Below, piece after piece: positions 25,574 through 33,903 of a stretch of DNA of 64,000 bases. The stretch is from an uncultured Paludibacter sp. (GTDB lineage Bacteria > Bacteroidota > Bacteroidia > Bacteroidales > Paludibacteraceae). Every line of letters begins with the position of its first letter. Positions within the stretch are counted from its first letter, which is position 1. A program made the position numbers and the translations under genes. A model generated the notes under the pieces. That model searched no databases and was not told where the DNA came from. It worked only from the letters and a program-made list of their open reading frames with translations. The stretch is from positions 1-64,000 of the forward strand of contig CALFXE010000089.1 of assembly GCA_937927845.1 (NCBI GenBank), written 5' to 3'.

Positions 25574-26329
25574 TTATTTTCTAACAGGGATGCCTTTTTC
25601 TTGAAGGAATGTTTTTAATGTGGGAATTTCGATTTCTCTGTAATGAAACACGCTTGCTGCTAATGCTGCATCAGCTTTTCCTTCGGTAAGAACTTCTGCA
25701 AAATGCTCCATATTGCCGGCACCTCCACTTGCTATAACAGGTACGTTAACTGCTTCGGCTATAGCTTTGGTGATATCAATTGCAAATCCGTCTTTTGTGC
25801 CGTCATGGTCCATGGAAGTCAACAGAATTTCACCTGCACCTAATGCAACGGCTTCTTTTGCCCATTCAACTGCATTGACTTCAGTGGTTTTTTGTCCGCC
25901 ATGTGTTAACACAACCCACTCTCCATCAGCTAATTTAGTATCTAAGGCAAGTACTAAGCGATTGCTGCCGAATTTTTCAGCAATATCTTTAATGAGTTGA
26001 GGGTTTTGAACTGCAGCAGTGTTGATAGAAACTTTGCTTGCACCACAAGAGAAGATATATTCGGCATCTTCCACCGAAGAAATACCACCACCTATGGCAA
26101 AAGGTACATTTATATGTTTTGCCAATCTTGGAACTAATTCTGAAAGTGTTTTACGTTTTTCGTTAGTAGCTGAAATGTCAAGAAACACAAGTTCATCAGC
26201 TCCCATTTGTGCATAATACGAACCGATTTCAACCGGATCACCTATATCTTGAATGTTTTCAAACTTGATACCTTTAACGGTCTTGCCATTCTTAATGTCT
26301 AAACAGGGAATAATTCTCTTTGTGTTCAT
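25574..26329 (-). CDS. hisF: Imidazole glycerol phosphate synthase cyclase subunit
   Basis: HisF uses ammonia delivered by HisH to convert PRFAR to imidazole glycerol phosphate and AICAR in histidine synthesis. The 251-residue TIM barrel has the two catalytic aspartates in CLDIKNG (Asp11) and [10 protein letters not shown] (about Asp130), plus the phosphate loops [10 protein letters not shown] and [12 protein letters not shown]. It is full length. No other his gene is in the window. The 39 nt before the start codon are an exact copy of the leader of namZ. It may be cotranscribed with mtaB upstream or have its own start within the repeat-rich 170-nt gap. Confidence 0.95.
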   Translation of the reverse strand: MNTKRIIPCLDIKNGKTVKGIKFENIQDIGDPVEIGSYYAQMGADELVFLDISATNEKRKTLSELVPRLAKHINVPFAIGGGISSVEDAEYIFSCGASKVSINTAAVQNPQLIKDIAEKFGSNRLVLALDTKLADGEWVVLTHGGQKTTEVNAVEWAKEAVALGAGEILLTSMDHDGTKDGFAIDITKAIAEAVNVPVIASGGAGNMEHFAEVLTEGKADAALAASVFHYREIEIPTLKTFLQEKGIPVRK

Positions 26330-26394
26330 ATATAAATAATGTGTTAATCCCGATAAATCGGGACAAGTTATGCTAATATGCCAATGTGTTAAGC
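26330..26394 (-). repeat. Duplicated 39-nt leader, palindrome and octamers before hisF
   Basis: Positions 26330-26368 (minus strand) are identical to 6393-6431, including the TCCCGATTTATCGGGA palindrome, and end at the hisF ATG. Upstream on that strand are the octamers TATTAGCA (26378-26371) and CATTGGCA (26386-26379). Confidence 0.9.
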
Positions 26395-26408
26395 TTCGCT
26401 CGTGTTCA

Positions 26409-26459
26409 CCGTAAGCTACGCTTCGCTTGCATTATCCGTAAGCTACGCTTCGCTTGCAT
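26409..26459. repeat. Two direct copies of a 24-bp GC-richer unit
   Basis: 26409-26432 and 26436-26459 are identical 24-mers beginning CCGTAAGCTACGCTTCG, separated by TAT. The preceding AAGCTTCGCTCG is a partial copy. A short hairpin GCCAC-TTC-GTGGC follows at 26478-26490. The segment is markedly richer in G and C than its surroundings and has no coding potential that I can see. Confidence 0.8.
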
Positions 26460-26499
26460 ACGGTTATGCATGATGTCGCCACTTCGTGGCTTGATGGTA

Positions 26500-27816
26500 T
26501 TAAGTATTTATAATTCTTAATGCGCTTATTTTCTCATTCCAACTACCTAATTTTACCATCTCTACAGTATTTATCAGTGATCTGTCGATGGGCTTCTCTA
26601 CTTTTATATAATTGGATGTGAACCCAATCATACTGTCATCATGTATGCGACTTTCCCACAGCACAGGATAGATACTGTTGATATTTTGCTGATAGAACTT
26701 TTTAGTCTTTTTGTCAGAAAGTTGATGAAGAATGTCGCTTCTTCTCTTTTTCTCGGCTGCGCTGTTGTGATGCTCTATATCCAACATTTTTGTTCCGGCT
26801 CTTTCCGAATATGTAAAGACATGTAGCTGAGAAACATCCAAAGAATCGATAAACTTACATGAATCTTCAAATGCTTCTGTTGTTTCGCCATGTACGCCTA
26901 CAATAACGTCAACTCCTATAAAAGCATGTGGCAGTACCGATTTGATTTTCTCTACCCTATGAGCGAATAATTCTCGATTGTACTTCTTTTTCATTAAATT
27001 CAATACTTCATTTGAGCCTGATTGAAGAGGAATATGGAAGTGAGGCATAATTCTTTTACTTTCGGCTACAAAAGTAATAATTTCATCTGAAAGTAAGTTA
27101 GGTTCTATTGAAGAAATTCTAAATCTTACATCAGCATTTATATTATCTAAAGCTTTAACTAAGTCGAAAAAACTTTCATCGGAATACTTACCGAAATCAC
27201 CGATATTAACTCCTGTCAATACTATTTCCCTTGCGCCATCACGTATTGCTGCTTCTGCCATTGCAACTGTTTCTGCTACGTTTGCACTGCGACTTCTGCC
27301 TCTTGCCATTGGTATGGTGCAATAGGTGCAATAATAATCGCAACCGTCTTGCACCTTCAAGAAATATCTTGTTCTGTCATCACGCGAGCAGGAGGGTTTA
27401 AATTCTCGTACTTTTTTGACTGAGCCATGATGTATTACAGCTTCATCATCTTTTTCTATACCTCTCAGATATTCTAAAATACTGAATTTCTCATTAGCTC
27501 CAAGTACTAAGTTTACGCCTTCTATTTTTGCTATTTCTTCAGGTTTTAATTGTGCATAACAGCCTGTTACAACTATTATAGCTTTTGGATGCTGCCTGTG
27601 TAATTTACCAATTACTTGTCGACATTTACGATCTGCAACATCGGTAACCGAGCAAGTATTTATTACGCAAACATCAGCTTGCTCTCCGGCTTTGACTTTT
27701 ACAAAGCCTTCCTCTCTCATTAATTTTCCTATAGTGGATGTTTCTGCGAAGTTGAGCTTACAGCCCAGTGTATGGAATAATACTTTTTTATTGTTAAATA
27801 CGGAATGATCTATCAT
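26500..27816 (-). CDS. mtaB: tRNA t6A37 methylthiotransferase MtaB
   Basis: MtaB adds a methylthio group to t6A37 of ANN-decoding tRNAs, using two iron-sulfur clusters and SAM. The 438-residue protein has the methylthiotransferase N-domain cysteines (GCKLNFAE Cys19, CVINTC Cys55, TGCYAQ Cys86) and the radical-SAM triad CDYYCTYC (Cys159, 163, 166). It ends in a TRAM-like region. The opening HTLGCKLN favours MtaB over MiaB or RimO. It follows the nitroreductase gene with a 1-nt gap, so the two are an operon. Confidence 0.93.
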   Translation of the reverse strand: MIDHSVFNNKKVLFHTLGCKLNFAETSTIGKLMREEGFVKVKAGEQADVCVINTCSVTDVADRKCRQVIGKLHRQHPKAIIVVTGCYAQLKPEEIAKIEGVNLVLGANEKFSILEYLRGIEKDDEAVIHHGSVKKVREFKPSCSRDDRTRYFLKVQDGCDYYCTYCTIPMARGRSRSANVAETVAMAEAAIRDGAREIVLTGVNIGDFGKYSDESFFDLVKALDNINADVRFRISSIEPNLLSDEIITFVAESKRIMPHFHIPLQSGSNEVLNLMKKKYNRELFAHRVEKIKSVLPHAFIGVDVIVGVHGETTEAFEDSCKFIDSLDVSQLHVFTYSERAGTKMLDIEHHNSAAEKKRRSDILHQLSDKKTKKFYQQNINSIYPVLWESRIHDDSMIGFTSNYIKVEKPIDRSLINTVEMVKLGSWNEKISALRIINT

Positions 27817-27817
27817 T

Positions 27818-28444
27818 TTATAAAAATATAAATAAATCCTGATTATCTTTTCTTACTTTGGGTAAGGTGGCATTGTAATCAGTTTCTTCATTTCTATAGC
27901 CTATTGTAAGAATACAAACAGAACCTAAATTCTGCTCTTCTAAGTTTAATAATTCGTCAAGTGCCTTAGGATTAAAACCTTCCATCGGAACTGAATCTAC
28001 ATCTTCTACTGCTGCTGCTACCAATCCAAATCCTAATGCTAAATATGCTTGTCTCGCAGCCCATTCAAAAGCAAAGTCAGGTGTTATAAAGTTTTTTATT
28101 GAATAAACATATGATGTTGCCTTTTCTTCAGAAATCATTGGTCGGCTCGATCTGAAAAGATTATAATATGCACCAAGTACGTCGTCTGTTATTTCTTTGT
28201 AACATGCAAAAATAATAAGTTCTGATGCCTTAGGCACTTGAGGCTGACCGGGTGCGGCTATCTCGAAAATTTTATCTTTTAAATCTTGTGATTCTACGAC
28301 AAACACTTTAAAAGGTTGTAATCCTTTCGAGGTAGGAGCTAATCTTATAGCTTCTAATATATTGTGAACTTTTTGTTTTGGGAGTTTCTCTCCATTCATA
28401 TGTTTGCTTGCGTAGCGCTTACTCAATTTGTCTGTCAAATTCAT
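27818..28444 (-). CDS. Nitroreductase-family NAD(P)H oxidoreductase
   Basis: The 208-residue protein belongs to the FMN-dependent nitroreductase family: N-terminal KRYASKHMNGEKLP ... EAIRLAPTSKGLQPFKVFVV, the central WAARQAYLALGFGLVAAAVEDVDSVPMEGF block and the C-terminal ILTIGYRNEETDYN. Members reduce quinones, flavins or nitro compounds; the physiological substrate cannot be told. I choose the ATG at 28444 rather than a start at 28480, which adds 12 unconserved residues. It is first in the operon with mtaB and diverges from ffh. Confidence 0.88.
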   Translation of the reverse strand: MNLTDKLSKRYASKHMNGEKLPKQKVHNILEAIRLAPTSKGLQPFKVFVVESQDLKDKIFEIAAPGQPQVPKASELIIFACYKEITDDVLGAYYNLFRSSRPMISEEKATSYVYSIKNFITPDFAFEWAARQAYLALGFGLVAAAVEDVDSVPMEGFNPKALDELLNLEEQNLGSVCILTIGYRNEETDYNATLPKVRKDNQDLFIFL

Positions 28445-28477
28445 ATTGTCAACTTTACTAATTAATGATATTGAACG

Positions 28478-28485
28478 CAAAAGTA
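28478..28485 (-). promoter_or_regulatory. Putative -7 box for the nitroreductase-mtaB operon
   Basis: Minus-strand TACTTTTG (TAnnTTTG), 33 nt before the chosen ATG at 28444. Its position supports that start over 28480. No clear -33. Confidence 0.45.
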
Positions 28486-28519
28486 CTGCTTTTGTTCATG
28501 TTATCCACTATTTTTTTAC

Positions 28520-28527
28520 TACTTTTG
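28520..28527 (+). promoter_or_regulatory. Putative -7 box for ffh
   Basis: TACTTTTG lies 38 nt before the ffh ATG. A TTTG at 28491 is 25 nt upstream, somewhat too far for a standard -33. Confidence 0.45.
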
Positions 28528-28565
28528 CATCGCTTTAATTTTTAATAACTACATAACTTATAATA

Positions 28566-29888
28566 ATGTTTGAATCATTAAGCGAAAGGCTTGAAAGATC
28601 CTTTAAAATTTTAAAAGGCGAGGGTAGAATAACCGAAATTAATGTTGCTGAAACTCTGAAAGATGTGCGTAAGGCTTTATTGGATGCAGACGTTAATTTC
28701 AAGATTGCCAAGACTTTTACTGATACTGTCAAGGAGAAAGCTTTAGGACAAAATGTGCTTACTGCTCTTAAACCTTCTCAGTTGATGGTGAAGATTGTGC
28801 ATGATGAATTGTCGCAATTAATGGGCGGCGAAAGTGTTGATGTTGATCTGAAAGGTAATCCTGCAGTGATTTTGATGTCTGGTTTGCAAGGTTCCGGTAA
28901 AACTACTTTCTCAGGGAAATTAGCTAATCTTCTAAAAAATAAACGCGGTAAACGTCCGCTTTTAGTAGCTTGTGATGTCTATCGTCCGGCTGCAATAGAG
29001 CAATTGAAAATACTTGGAGAACAGTTGCAAATTCCTGTGTATTCCGAGCCTGAAAATAAAAATCCGGTTGCTATTGCTGAAGCTGCTATCAGACATGCCA
29101 AGCAACATTATAATGATGTGGTGATAGTCGATACCGCCGGTCGTCTTGCTATTGATGAGCTGATGATGACGGAAATAGCTGCTATTAAGAAAGCTATCAA
29201 ACCTCAGGAAATATTGTTTGTAGTCGACTCGATGACAGGTCAGGATGCTGTTAATACCGCTAAGGAGTTTAACGAACGTCTTGATTTCGATGGAGTTGTC
29301 CTTACAAAATTAGATGGTGATACTCGTGGTGGTGCGGCTTTATCAATTCGTTCCGTAGTAAATAAACCTATCAAGTTTGTCGGTACAGGAGAAAAAATGG
29401 ATGCACTTGACGTGTTCCATCCAAGTCGTATGGCAGACCGTATACTCGGTATGGGTGATATTGTTTCCTTGGTTGAACGTGCTCAGGAACAATACGATGA
29501 AGAAGAAGCCCGTAGATTACAGAAGAAAATTGCAAAAAATCAATTCGATTTTAATGACTTTATATCTCAAATCCAGCAGATTAAGAAGATGGGAAATATA
29601 AAAGATCTTGCTTCTATGATTCCGGGAATGGGTAAAGCTTTAAAAGATGTAGATATTGATGATAATGCATTTAAAGGTATCGAAGCGATTATTCATTCAA
29701 TGACTCCTTATGAAAGATCAAATCCTTCATCCTTAAATGGTAGCAGGAAACAACGTATTGCTAAGGGGAGCGGTACTACTATAGTTGAGGTAAACAGACT
29801 TCTAAAGCAATTCGACCAAACAGGTAAAATGATGAAAATGGCTACTACAATGAAGCCGGGAAAAATGAAATCAGGTAAAAGAAGATAA
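28566..29888 (+). CDS. ffh: Signal recognition particle GTPase Ffh
   Basis: Ffh binds 4.5S RNA and signal sequences of nascent membrane proteins and targets ribosomes to FtsY. The 440-residue protein has an N-domain, a G-domain with [19 protein letters not shown] and [14 protein letters not shown], and a Met-rich M-domain with the RNA-binding [24 protein letters not shown]. The C-terminal tail is basic ([11 protein letters not shown]). Length and motifs are normal. folD follows after 2 nt. Confidence 0.97.
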   Translation: MFESLSERLERSFKILKGEGRITEINVAETLKDVRKALLDADVNFKIAKTFTDTVKEKALGQNVLTALKPSQLMVKIVHDELSQLMGGESVDVDLKGNPAVILMSGLQGSGKTTFSGKLANLLKNKRGKRPLLVACDVYRPAAIEQLKILGEQLQIPVYSEPENKNPVAIAEAAIRHAKQHYNDVVIVDTAGRLAIDELMMTEIAAIKKAIKPQEILFVVDSMTGQDAVNTAKEFNERLDFDGVVLTKLDGDTRGGAALSIRSVVNKPIKFVGTGEKMDALDVFHPSRMADRILGMGDIVSLVERAQEQYDEEEARRLQKKIAKNQFDFNDFISQIQQIKKMGNIKDLASMIPGMGKALKDVDIDDNAFKGIEAIIHSMTPYERSNPSSLNGSRKQRIAKGSGTTIVEVNRLLKQFDQTGKMMKMATTMKPGKMKSGKRR

Positions 29889-29890
29889 AT

Positions 29891-30772
29891 ATGAGTAATT
29901 TAATTGATGGAAAAGCAATATCTGATCAGATTAAATTGGAAATTGCTGAAGAGGTTAAGCAAATATTAGCTAAGGGTGGCAAACAACCTCACCTTGCCGT
30001 GATTATTGTAGGGCACGATGGCGGTAGCGAAACATATGTGGCTCATAAGGTGAAATCATGTGAACAAGTCGGTTTTAAATCTACTCGTATCGCTTTTGAA
30101 GATAATATTACCGAAGCCGAACTCCTTGCTGAAATTCAGAAACTTAATAATGATACCGATATAGATGGTTTTATTGTTCAGCTTCCTTTGCCAAAGCATA
30201 TATCGGAAGACAAAGTGATTGAGGCTATTGATTATAAGAAAGATGTCGATGGTTTCCATCCTGTTAATGTAGGACGAATGGTTATCGGACTTCCTTGCTT
30301 TGTTTCTGCAACTCCATCAGGTATTATCGAACTGCTTAAAAGGTACAATATCGAGACAAAAGGTAAAAATTGCGTTGTTATCGGTCGCTCCAATATAGTT
30401 GGAAAGCCGGTTGCCTCTCTTATGATGCAAAAGGCATATCCCGGAGATGCTACTGTAACCGTTTGCCATAGTCGTACACAAAATCTAAAGGAGATATGCC
30501 TTCAAGCAGATATTATTATTGCAGCTTTAGGTTCACCGGAGTTTCTTAAAGGTGATATGGTAAAAGAGGGTGCGGTTATTATCGATGTGGGTACAACTCG
30601 TGTTACTTCAACAGAAACTAAATCAGGGTTTAAATTAAAAGGTGATGTAGCATTTGATGAAGTTGCACCTAAAGCATCATATATAACTCCTGTGCCCGGT
30701 GGTGTCGGACCTATGACAATTATTTCATTGCTGAGAAATACCCTTTTAGCTGCAAAAAAGGAAATTTATTAA
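29891..30772 (+). CDS. folD: Bifunctional methylene-THF dehydrogenase / methenyl-THF cyclohydrolase
   Basis: FolD interconverts methylene-, methenyl- and 10-formyl-tetrahydrofolate in the cytoplasm. The 293-residue protein has [14 protein letters not shown] with the catalytic Lys, [25 protein letters not shown], the Rossmann [14 protein letters not shown] and the C-terminal [11 protein letters not shown]. It starts 2 nt after ffh, and rsmE follows 15 nt after, so the three are one transcription unit. Confidence 0.97.
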   Translation: MSNLIDGKAISDQIKLEIAEEVKQILAKGGKQPHLAVIIVGHDGGSETYVAHKVKSCEQVGFKSTRIAFEDNITEAELLAEIQKLNNDTDIDGFIVQLPLPKHISEDKVIEAIDYKKDVDGFHPVNVGRMVIGLPCFVSATPSGIIELLKRYNIETKGKNCVVIGRSNIVGKPVASLMMQKAYPGDATVTVCHSRTQNLKEICLQADIIIAALGSPEFLKGDMVKEGAVIIDVGTTRVTSTETKSGFKLKGDVAFDEVAPKASYITPVPGGVGPMTIISLLRNTLLAAKKEIY

Positions 30773-30787
30773 TTATTTGTGTGCTAA

Positions 30788-31474
30788 ATGCATATCTTCT
30801 ATCAACCCGACATATCATCAGGAATCCTATCTGAAGAGGAGTCTCTTCATGCGATTAAAGTTTTGCGTTTGCAAGTAGGTGATGAGATTGTAATAGTTGA
30901 TGGGGTAGGAGGTTATAATAAAGCAAAAATTACCATACCGCATCATAAACACTGTGGATATGAGGTTTATAGCTCTGAAACCAATTATGGCAAAAGAAAT
31001 TATAAACTTCATATTGCAATTTCACCAACCAAGAATATAGAGAGATTTGAATGGTTTGTTGAAAAAGCCGTAGAAATTGGTATTGATGAGATTACCCCAA
31101 TTTTATGTCGTTATTCCGAAAGGAAAGTCATCAAATCCGATCGTCTTGAAAAAATTATAGTCTCTGCCTCCAAACAATCAGTAAAAGCCTTTTTTACAAA
31201 ATTAAATCCTGTCACCACATTTAATGATTTTGTACAAAATAACAATGTAAAAGGTAAATTTATAGCTCATTGCTATCCCGAAAATAAAATTTTACTTAAA
31301 AATGCACTTGAAGGTCATAATGATATTGTTATACTGATTGGTCCTGAAGGAGATTTCAGTCTTGAGGAGGTAGAGTTAGCCTTGCAAAACCAATTTACAC
31401 CTATATCTTTGGGTGAAAGTCGTTTGCGAACAGAAACCGCTGGAGTTGTGGCGTGTGTGAATGTGGCACATTAG
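30788..31474 (+). CDS. rsmE: 16S rRNA m3U1498 methyltransferase
   Basis: RsmE methylates U1498 in the decoding region of 16S rRNA. The 228-residue SPOUT protein has an N-terminal PUA-like domain and the knot motifs IGPEGDFSLEEV and LGESRLRTETAGVVA. Family members normally end with a hydrophobic helix after the ETA word; here the last residues are VNVAH and the stop TAG lies inside an octamer repeat (CATTAGCA at 31469). The C-terminal tail therefore seems to be supplied by repeat sequence. The active core is intact. Confidence 0.93.
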   Translation: MHIFYQPDISSGILSEEESLHAIKVLRLQVGDEIVIVDGVGGYNKAKITIPHHKHCGYEVYSSETNYGKRNYKLHIAISPTKNIERFEWFVEKAVEIGIDEITPILCRYSERKVIKSDRLEKIIVSASKQSVKAFFTKLNPVTTFNDFVQNNNVKGKFIAHCYPENKILLKNALEGHNDIVILIGPEGDFSLEEVELALQNQFTPISLGESRLRTETAGVVACVNVAH

Positions 31475-31492
31475 CATATTAGCACATTCTAT
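31469..31492 (+). repeat. Octamer repeats across the rsmE stop codon
   Basis: CATTAGCA (31469-31476) and TATTAGCA (31477-31484), followed by CATTCTAT. The rsmE TAG stop is part of the first unit; the array ends at the sucD stop on the other strand. Confidence 0.8.
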
Positions 31493-32364
31493 TATCTTCC
31501 CATCACTTCCTTTATCAGCACCGGTATTTCAATTGGGCGGCGTGCTACAGGAACTCCGACTGCTTCGAAGGCTGCAATCTTTTCGGCTGCTGTGCCGCTG
31601 CCACTTGAAATGATTGCTCCAGCATGTCCCATCCTTTTTCCCGGAGGTGCAGTCTGACCGGCAATAAAGGCTACTACCGGCTTGGTGATATGGTCCTTTA
31701 TATATTGTGCAGCGCGCTCTTCAGCATCACCGCCAATTTCTCCTATTAATACTATAGCTTTTGTTTCAGGGTCGTCTTCATACATCTGTAGTAATTCTTG
31801 AAAATATAATCCTGCTACCGGATCGCCTCCTATACCTACACATGTACTTTGTCCTATACCGTTAGTAGTTAGCTGATTAACCATTTCATAGGTTAATGTT
31901 CCACTTCTGCTGATAAGTCCTACATTGCCTTTCAGAAATATATTACCTGGTAAAATGCCTATAAGTGATTCATCGGGTGTTATTAAGCCCGGACAGTTTG
32001 CACCTATCAGTTTTACGCCTTTTTTCTTTAAATATGTAGTGGCTTTTATCATATCCAAAGTTGGTACTCCTTCTGAAATACAGACTACTAACCTTATTCC
32101 TCCTTCGGCAGCTTCCATTATTGCATCGGCTGCAAATGGTGCGGGTACGAAGATTACAGATGTGTCTGCTCCTGTCGCTTTTACTGCTTCTTCTACCGTG
32201 TTGAAAACAGGAATTTCTTCCACATACTGACCGCCTTTACCGGGTGATACGCCTGCTACTATATTAGTACCATATGCTTTCATTTTTGATGTATGAAAAC
32301 TTCCATCTCTTCCGGTAATTCCTTGAACAAGTAATTTTGTGTTTTTATTGATTAATATGCTCAT
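31492..32364 (-). CDS. sucD: Succinyl-CoA synthetase alpha subunit
   Basis: SucD with SucC interconverts succinyl-CoA and succinate with nucleoside phosphorylation. The 290-residue protein has a CoA-binding Rossmann domain ([22 protein letters not shown]) and the ligase domain with phospho-His in [14 protein letters not shown] start at ATG 32364; the TTG at 32370 adds only two residues. The start lies 12 nt after the sucC stop, giving the usual sucCD operon. No other citric acid cycle gene is nearby. Confidence 0.95.
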   Translation of the reverse strand: MSILINKNTKLLVQGITGRDGSFHTSKMKAYGTNIVAGVSPGKGGQYVEEIPVFNTVEEAVKATGADTSVIFVPAPFAADAIMEAAEGGIRLVVCISEGVPTLDMIKATTYLKKKGVKLIGANCPGLITPDESLIGILPGNIFLKGNVGLISRSGTLTYEMVNQLTTNGIGQSTCVGIGGDPVAGLYFQELLQMYEDDPETKAIVLIGEIGGDAEERAAQYIKDHITKPVVAFIAGQTAPPGKRMGHAGAIISSGSGTAAEKIAAFEAVGVPVARRPIEIPVLIKEVMGR

Positions 32365-32376
32365 TTTCAACGGTAT

Positions 32377-33543
32377 TTATACTTTTACTTTTATTTTATT
32401 CTCCTGATTGCATCCTACACATAAACGCATTGCTTCTTGTGCCGCTTCACTCATAGTGTTTACAACCGGCAGATTAGCTTGCTTGATAATTTCAAGTCCT
32501 TCTTTTGCATTAGTGCCTGAAAGTCTTACTACCACAGGAATATGTACGTCAAGCTGGTTCAGTGCTGTAACCAAACCTCTGGCAACATCATCGCAACGGG
32601 TTATTCCTCCGAAGATGTTTATCATCACTACATGCACGTTTTTATCCGACATTAATAGTTTCATTGCATCGACTACCTTTTGCGGATTTGAACTACCTCC
32701 GATATCTAAAAAATTAGCCGGCTGTCCGCCAAAGTATTTTATTAAATCCATTGTTGCCATTGCCAATCCTGCACCGTTCACCATACAGCCTATTGTGCCA
32801 TCTAATCTGATGTAAGACAAGCCTTTTTTCTTCGCTTCGATTTCTTTTTTCTCATCTTCATCAGGCTCATTTAATACAGCTACTGATGATTGGCGATACA
32901 GAGCATTATCATCAAAATTCATCTTGCCATCTAAAGCAAGTAAATTGCCTTTATCCGTGATTACTAATGGGTTAATCTCAACTAATGAGGCGTCCGTATC
33001 TATAAATAACTGATAAAGTTGTTGGAATATATGCGTAGCTTGTTTTACTTGATCAGGATCTGAAAAGAGTTTATATGCTATCTTTCTTGCCACAAAATCG
33101 GACATACCTAAATCGGAGTCGATAACGAACTTATGTATGGCATCAGGATTTTCTTTTGCTACTTCTTCAATTTCAACTCCTCCTTCCGAACTTGCCATAA
33201 AGATTACAGATTTTGAATTTCTGTCGATGGTAAGTCCCACATAAAACTCGGATATATATTTAATTCCTTCAGCAACAAGTACTTTCTCAACAGTATAGCC
33301 CTTGATATTCATGCCGAGTATTTTCTGAGCAGCTTCACGTGCTTCGTCAACATTCCGAGCTAATTTAACACCACCTGCTTTGCCTCTTCCTCCAACTAAA
33401 ACCTGTGCTTTTACAACTATGGGGAAATCAAAATCCTCAACAGTTTTCAATACTTCCTCGACAGAATAACATACCTTCTCTCTTGTAACCGGTATCCTGT
33501 AACGAGAAAAAAACTCCTTTGCCTGATATTCGTGTATTTTCAT
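32377..33543 (-). CDS. sucC: Succinyl-CoA synthetase beta subunit
   Basis: The 388-residue ATP-grasp subunit binds nucleotide and succinate. Visible blocks include MKIHEYQAKEFFSRYRIPV, QVLVGGRGKAGGVKLA, EINPLVITDKGNLLALDGKMNFDDNALYR, GCMVNGAGLAMATMDLIKYFGG and NIFGGITRCDDVA. It is complete. Directly upstream are an octamer/heptamer repeat region and then the 57-residue Cys-rich membrane protein gene on the same strand, whose good promoter probably also serves sucCD. Confidence 0.96.
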   Translation of the reverse strand: MKIHEYQAKEFFSRYRIPVTREKVCYSVEEVLKTVEDFDFPIVVKAQVLVGGRGKAGGVKLARNVDEAREAAQKILGMNIKGYTVEKVLVAEGIKYISEFYVGLTIDRNSKSVIFMASSEGGVEIEEVAKENPDAIHKFVIDSDLGMSDFVARKIAYKLFSDPDQVKQATHIFQQLYQLFIDTDASLVEINPLVITDKGNLLALDGKMNFDDNALYRQSSVAVLNEPDEDEKKEIEAKKKGLSYIRLDGTIGCMVNGAGLAMATMDLIKYFGGQPANFLDIGGSSNPQKVVDAMKLLMSDKNVHVVMINIFGGITRCDDVARGLVTALNQLDVHIPVVVRLSGTNAKEGLEIIKQANLPVVNTMSEAAQEAMRLCVGCNQENKIKVKV

Positions 33544-33560
33544 ATATAAATAAATAAATG

Positions 33561-33636
33561 TGCTAATATGGTATAGTAATTAGTGATTAGTAATTAGTGA
33601 TTAGTAATTAGTAAATAGTAAATAGTAATTAGTAAT
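33561..33636 (-). repeat. Octamer plus nine heptamers before sucC
   Basis: The octamer TGCTAATA (33561-33568) is followed by nine in-phase 7-mers TAGTAAT/TAGTGAT/TAGTAAA (33574-33636). On the sucC strand, an AT-rich stretch follows the octamer and runs to the ATG, similar to the namZ and hisF leaders. Confidence 0.9.
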
Positions 33637-33651
33637 ATAGTAAATAACACT

Positions 33652-33672
33652 TACCAATCACCAATCACTAAT
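33652..33672 (+). repeat. Inverted heptamers overlapping the small Cys-rich gene's stop
   Basis: CCAATCA/CCAATCA/CTAATT units of the same heptamer family in the opposite orientation to 33574-33636. The stop codon of the 33668-33841 gene lies in the last unit. Confidence 0.75.
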
Positions 33673-33841
33673 TGAGCTTGTATTTCTTCTTATATTTCTT
33701 CATTATATCATGTTTTGGTCCGCAACTAAAACAATCATCACAATCTGAAGCACCTCGTGATTGTATGGATTTAACCACTTTATACACTGTATATCCTACT
33801 GCTGCCAGAATTATCAATAATACTAAAATATGTTGTCCCAT
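33668..33841 (-). CDS. 57-residue Cys-rich single-pass membrane protein
   Basis: Reading the minus strand from the ATG at 33841 gives a 57-residue protein: an N-terminal hydrophobic helix (HILVLLIILAAVGYTVY), a short basic linker, a compact Cys cluster CDDCFSCG (Cys34, 37, 40; CxxCxxC) and a Lys/Tyr-rich tail. It resembles the 'FeoB-associated Cys-rich membrane protein' family, which is often near iron transport genes, but no feoB is in this window. A full Bacteroidetes promoter (33873-33903) lies 31 nt upstream, which supports expression. It precedes sucCD on the same strand. Metal or iron-sulfur binding is an inference. Confidence 0.8.
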   Translation of the reverse strand: MGQHILVLLIILAAVGYTVYKVVKSIQSRGASDCDDCFSCGPKHDIMKKYKKKYKLN

Positions 33842-33872
33842 TTTACTGAAATTTATGTTTTTTGAATGATTC

Positions 33873-33903
33873 CAAAGATAAATAATTATTTTCTTTCTAA
33901 CAA
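33873..33903 (-). promoter_or_regulatory. Promoter of the Cys-rich membrane protein (and perhaps sucCD)
   Basis: Minus strand TTG at 33903-33901, 20-nt spacer, TATCTTTG at 33880-33873, ideal for Bacteroidetes. The -33 box lies inside the last codons of rlmD. Confidence 0.7.

Noticed and set aside
33672..33869. 65-residue plus-strand ORF
   Set aside because: It is antisense to the CxxCxxC membrane protein, which has a good promoter and a family-like pattern; the plus frame shows no recognisable composition or motif.
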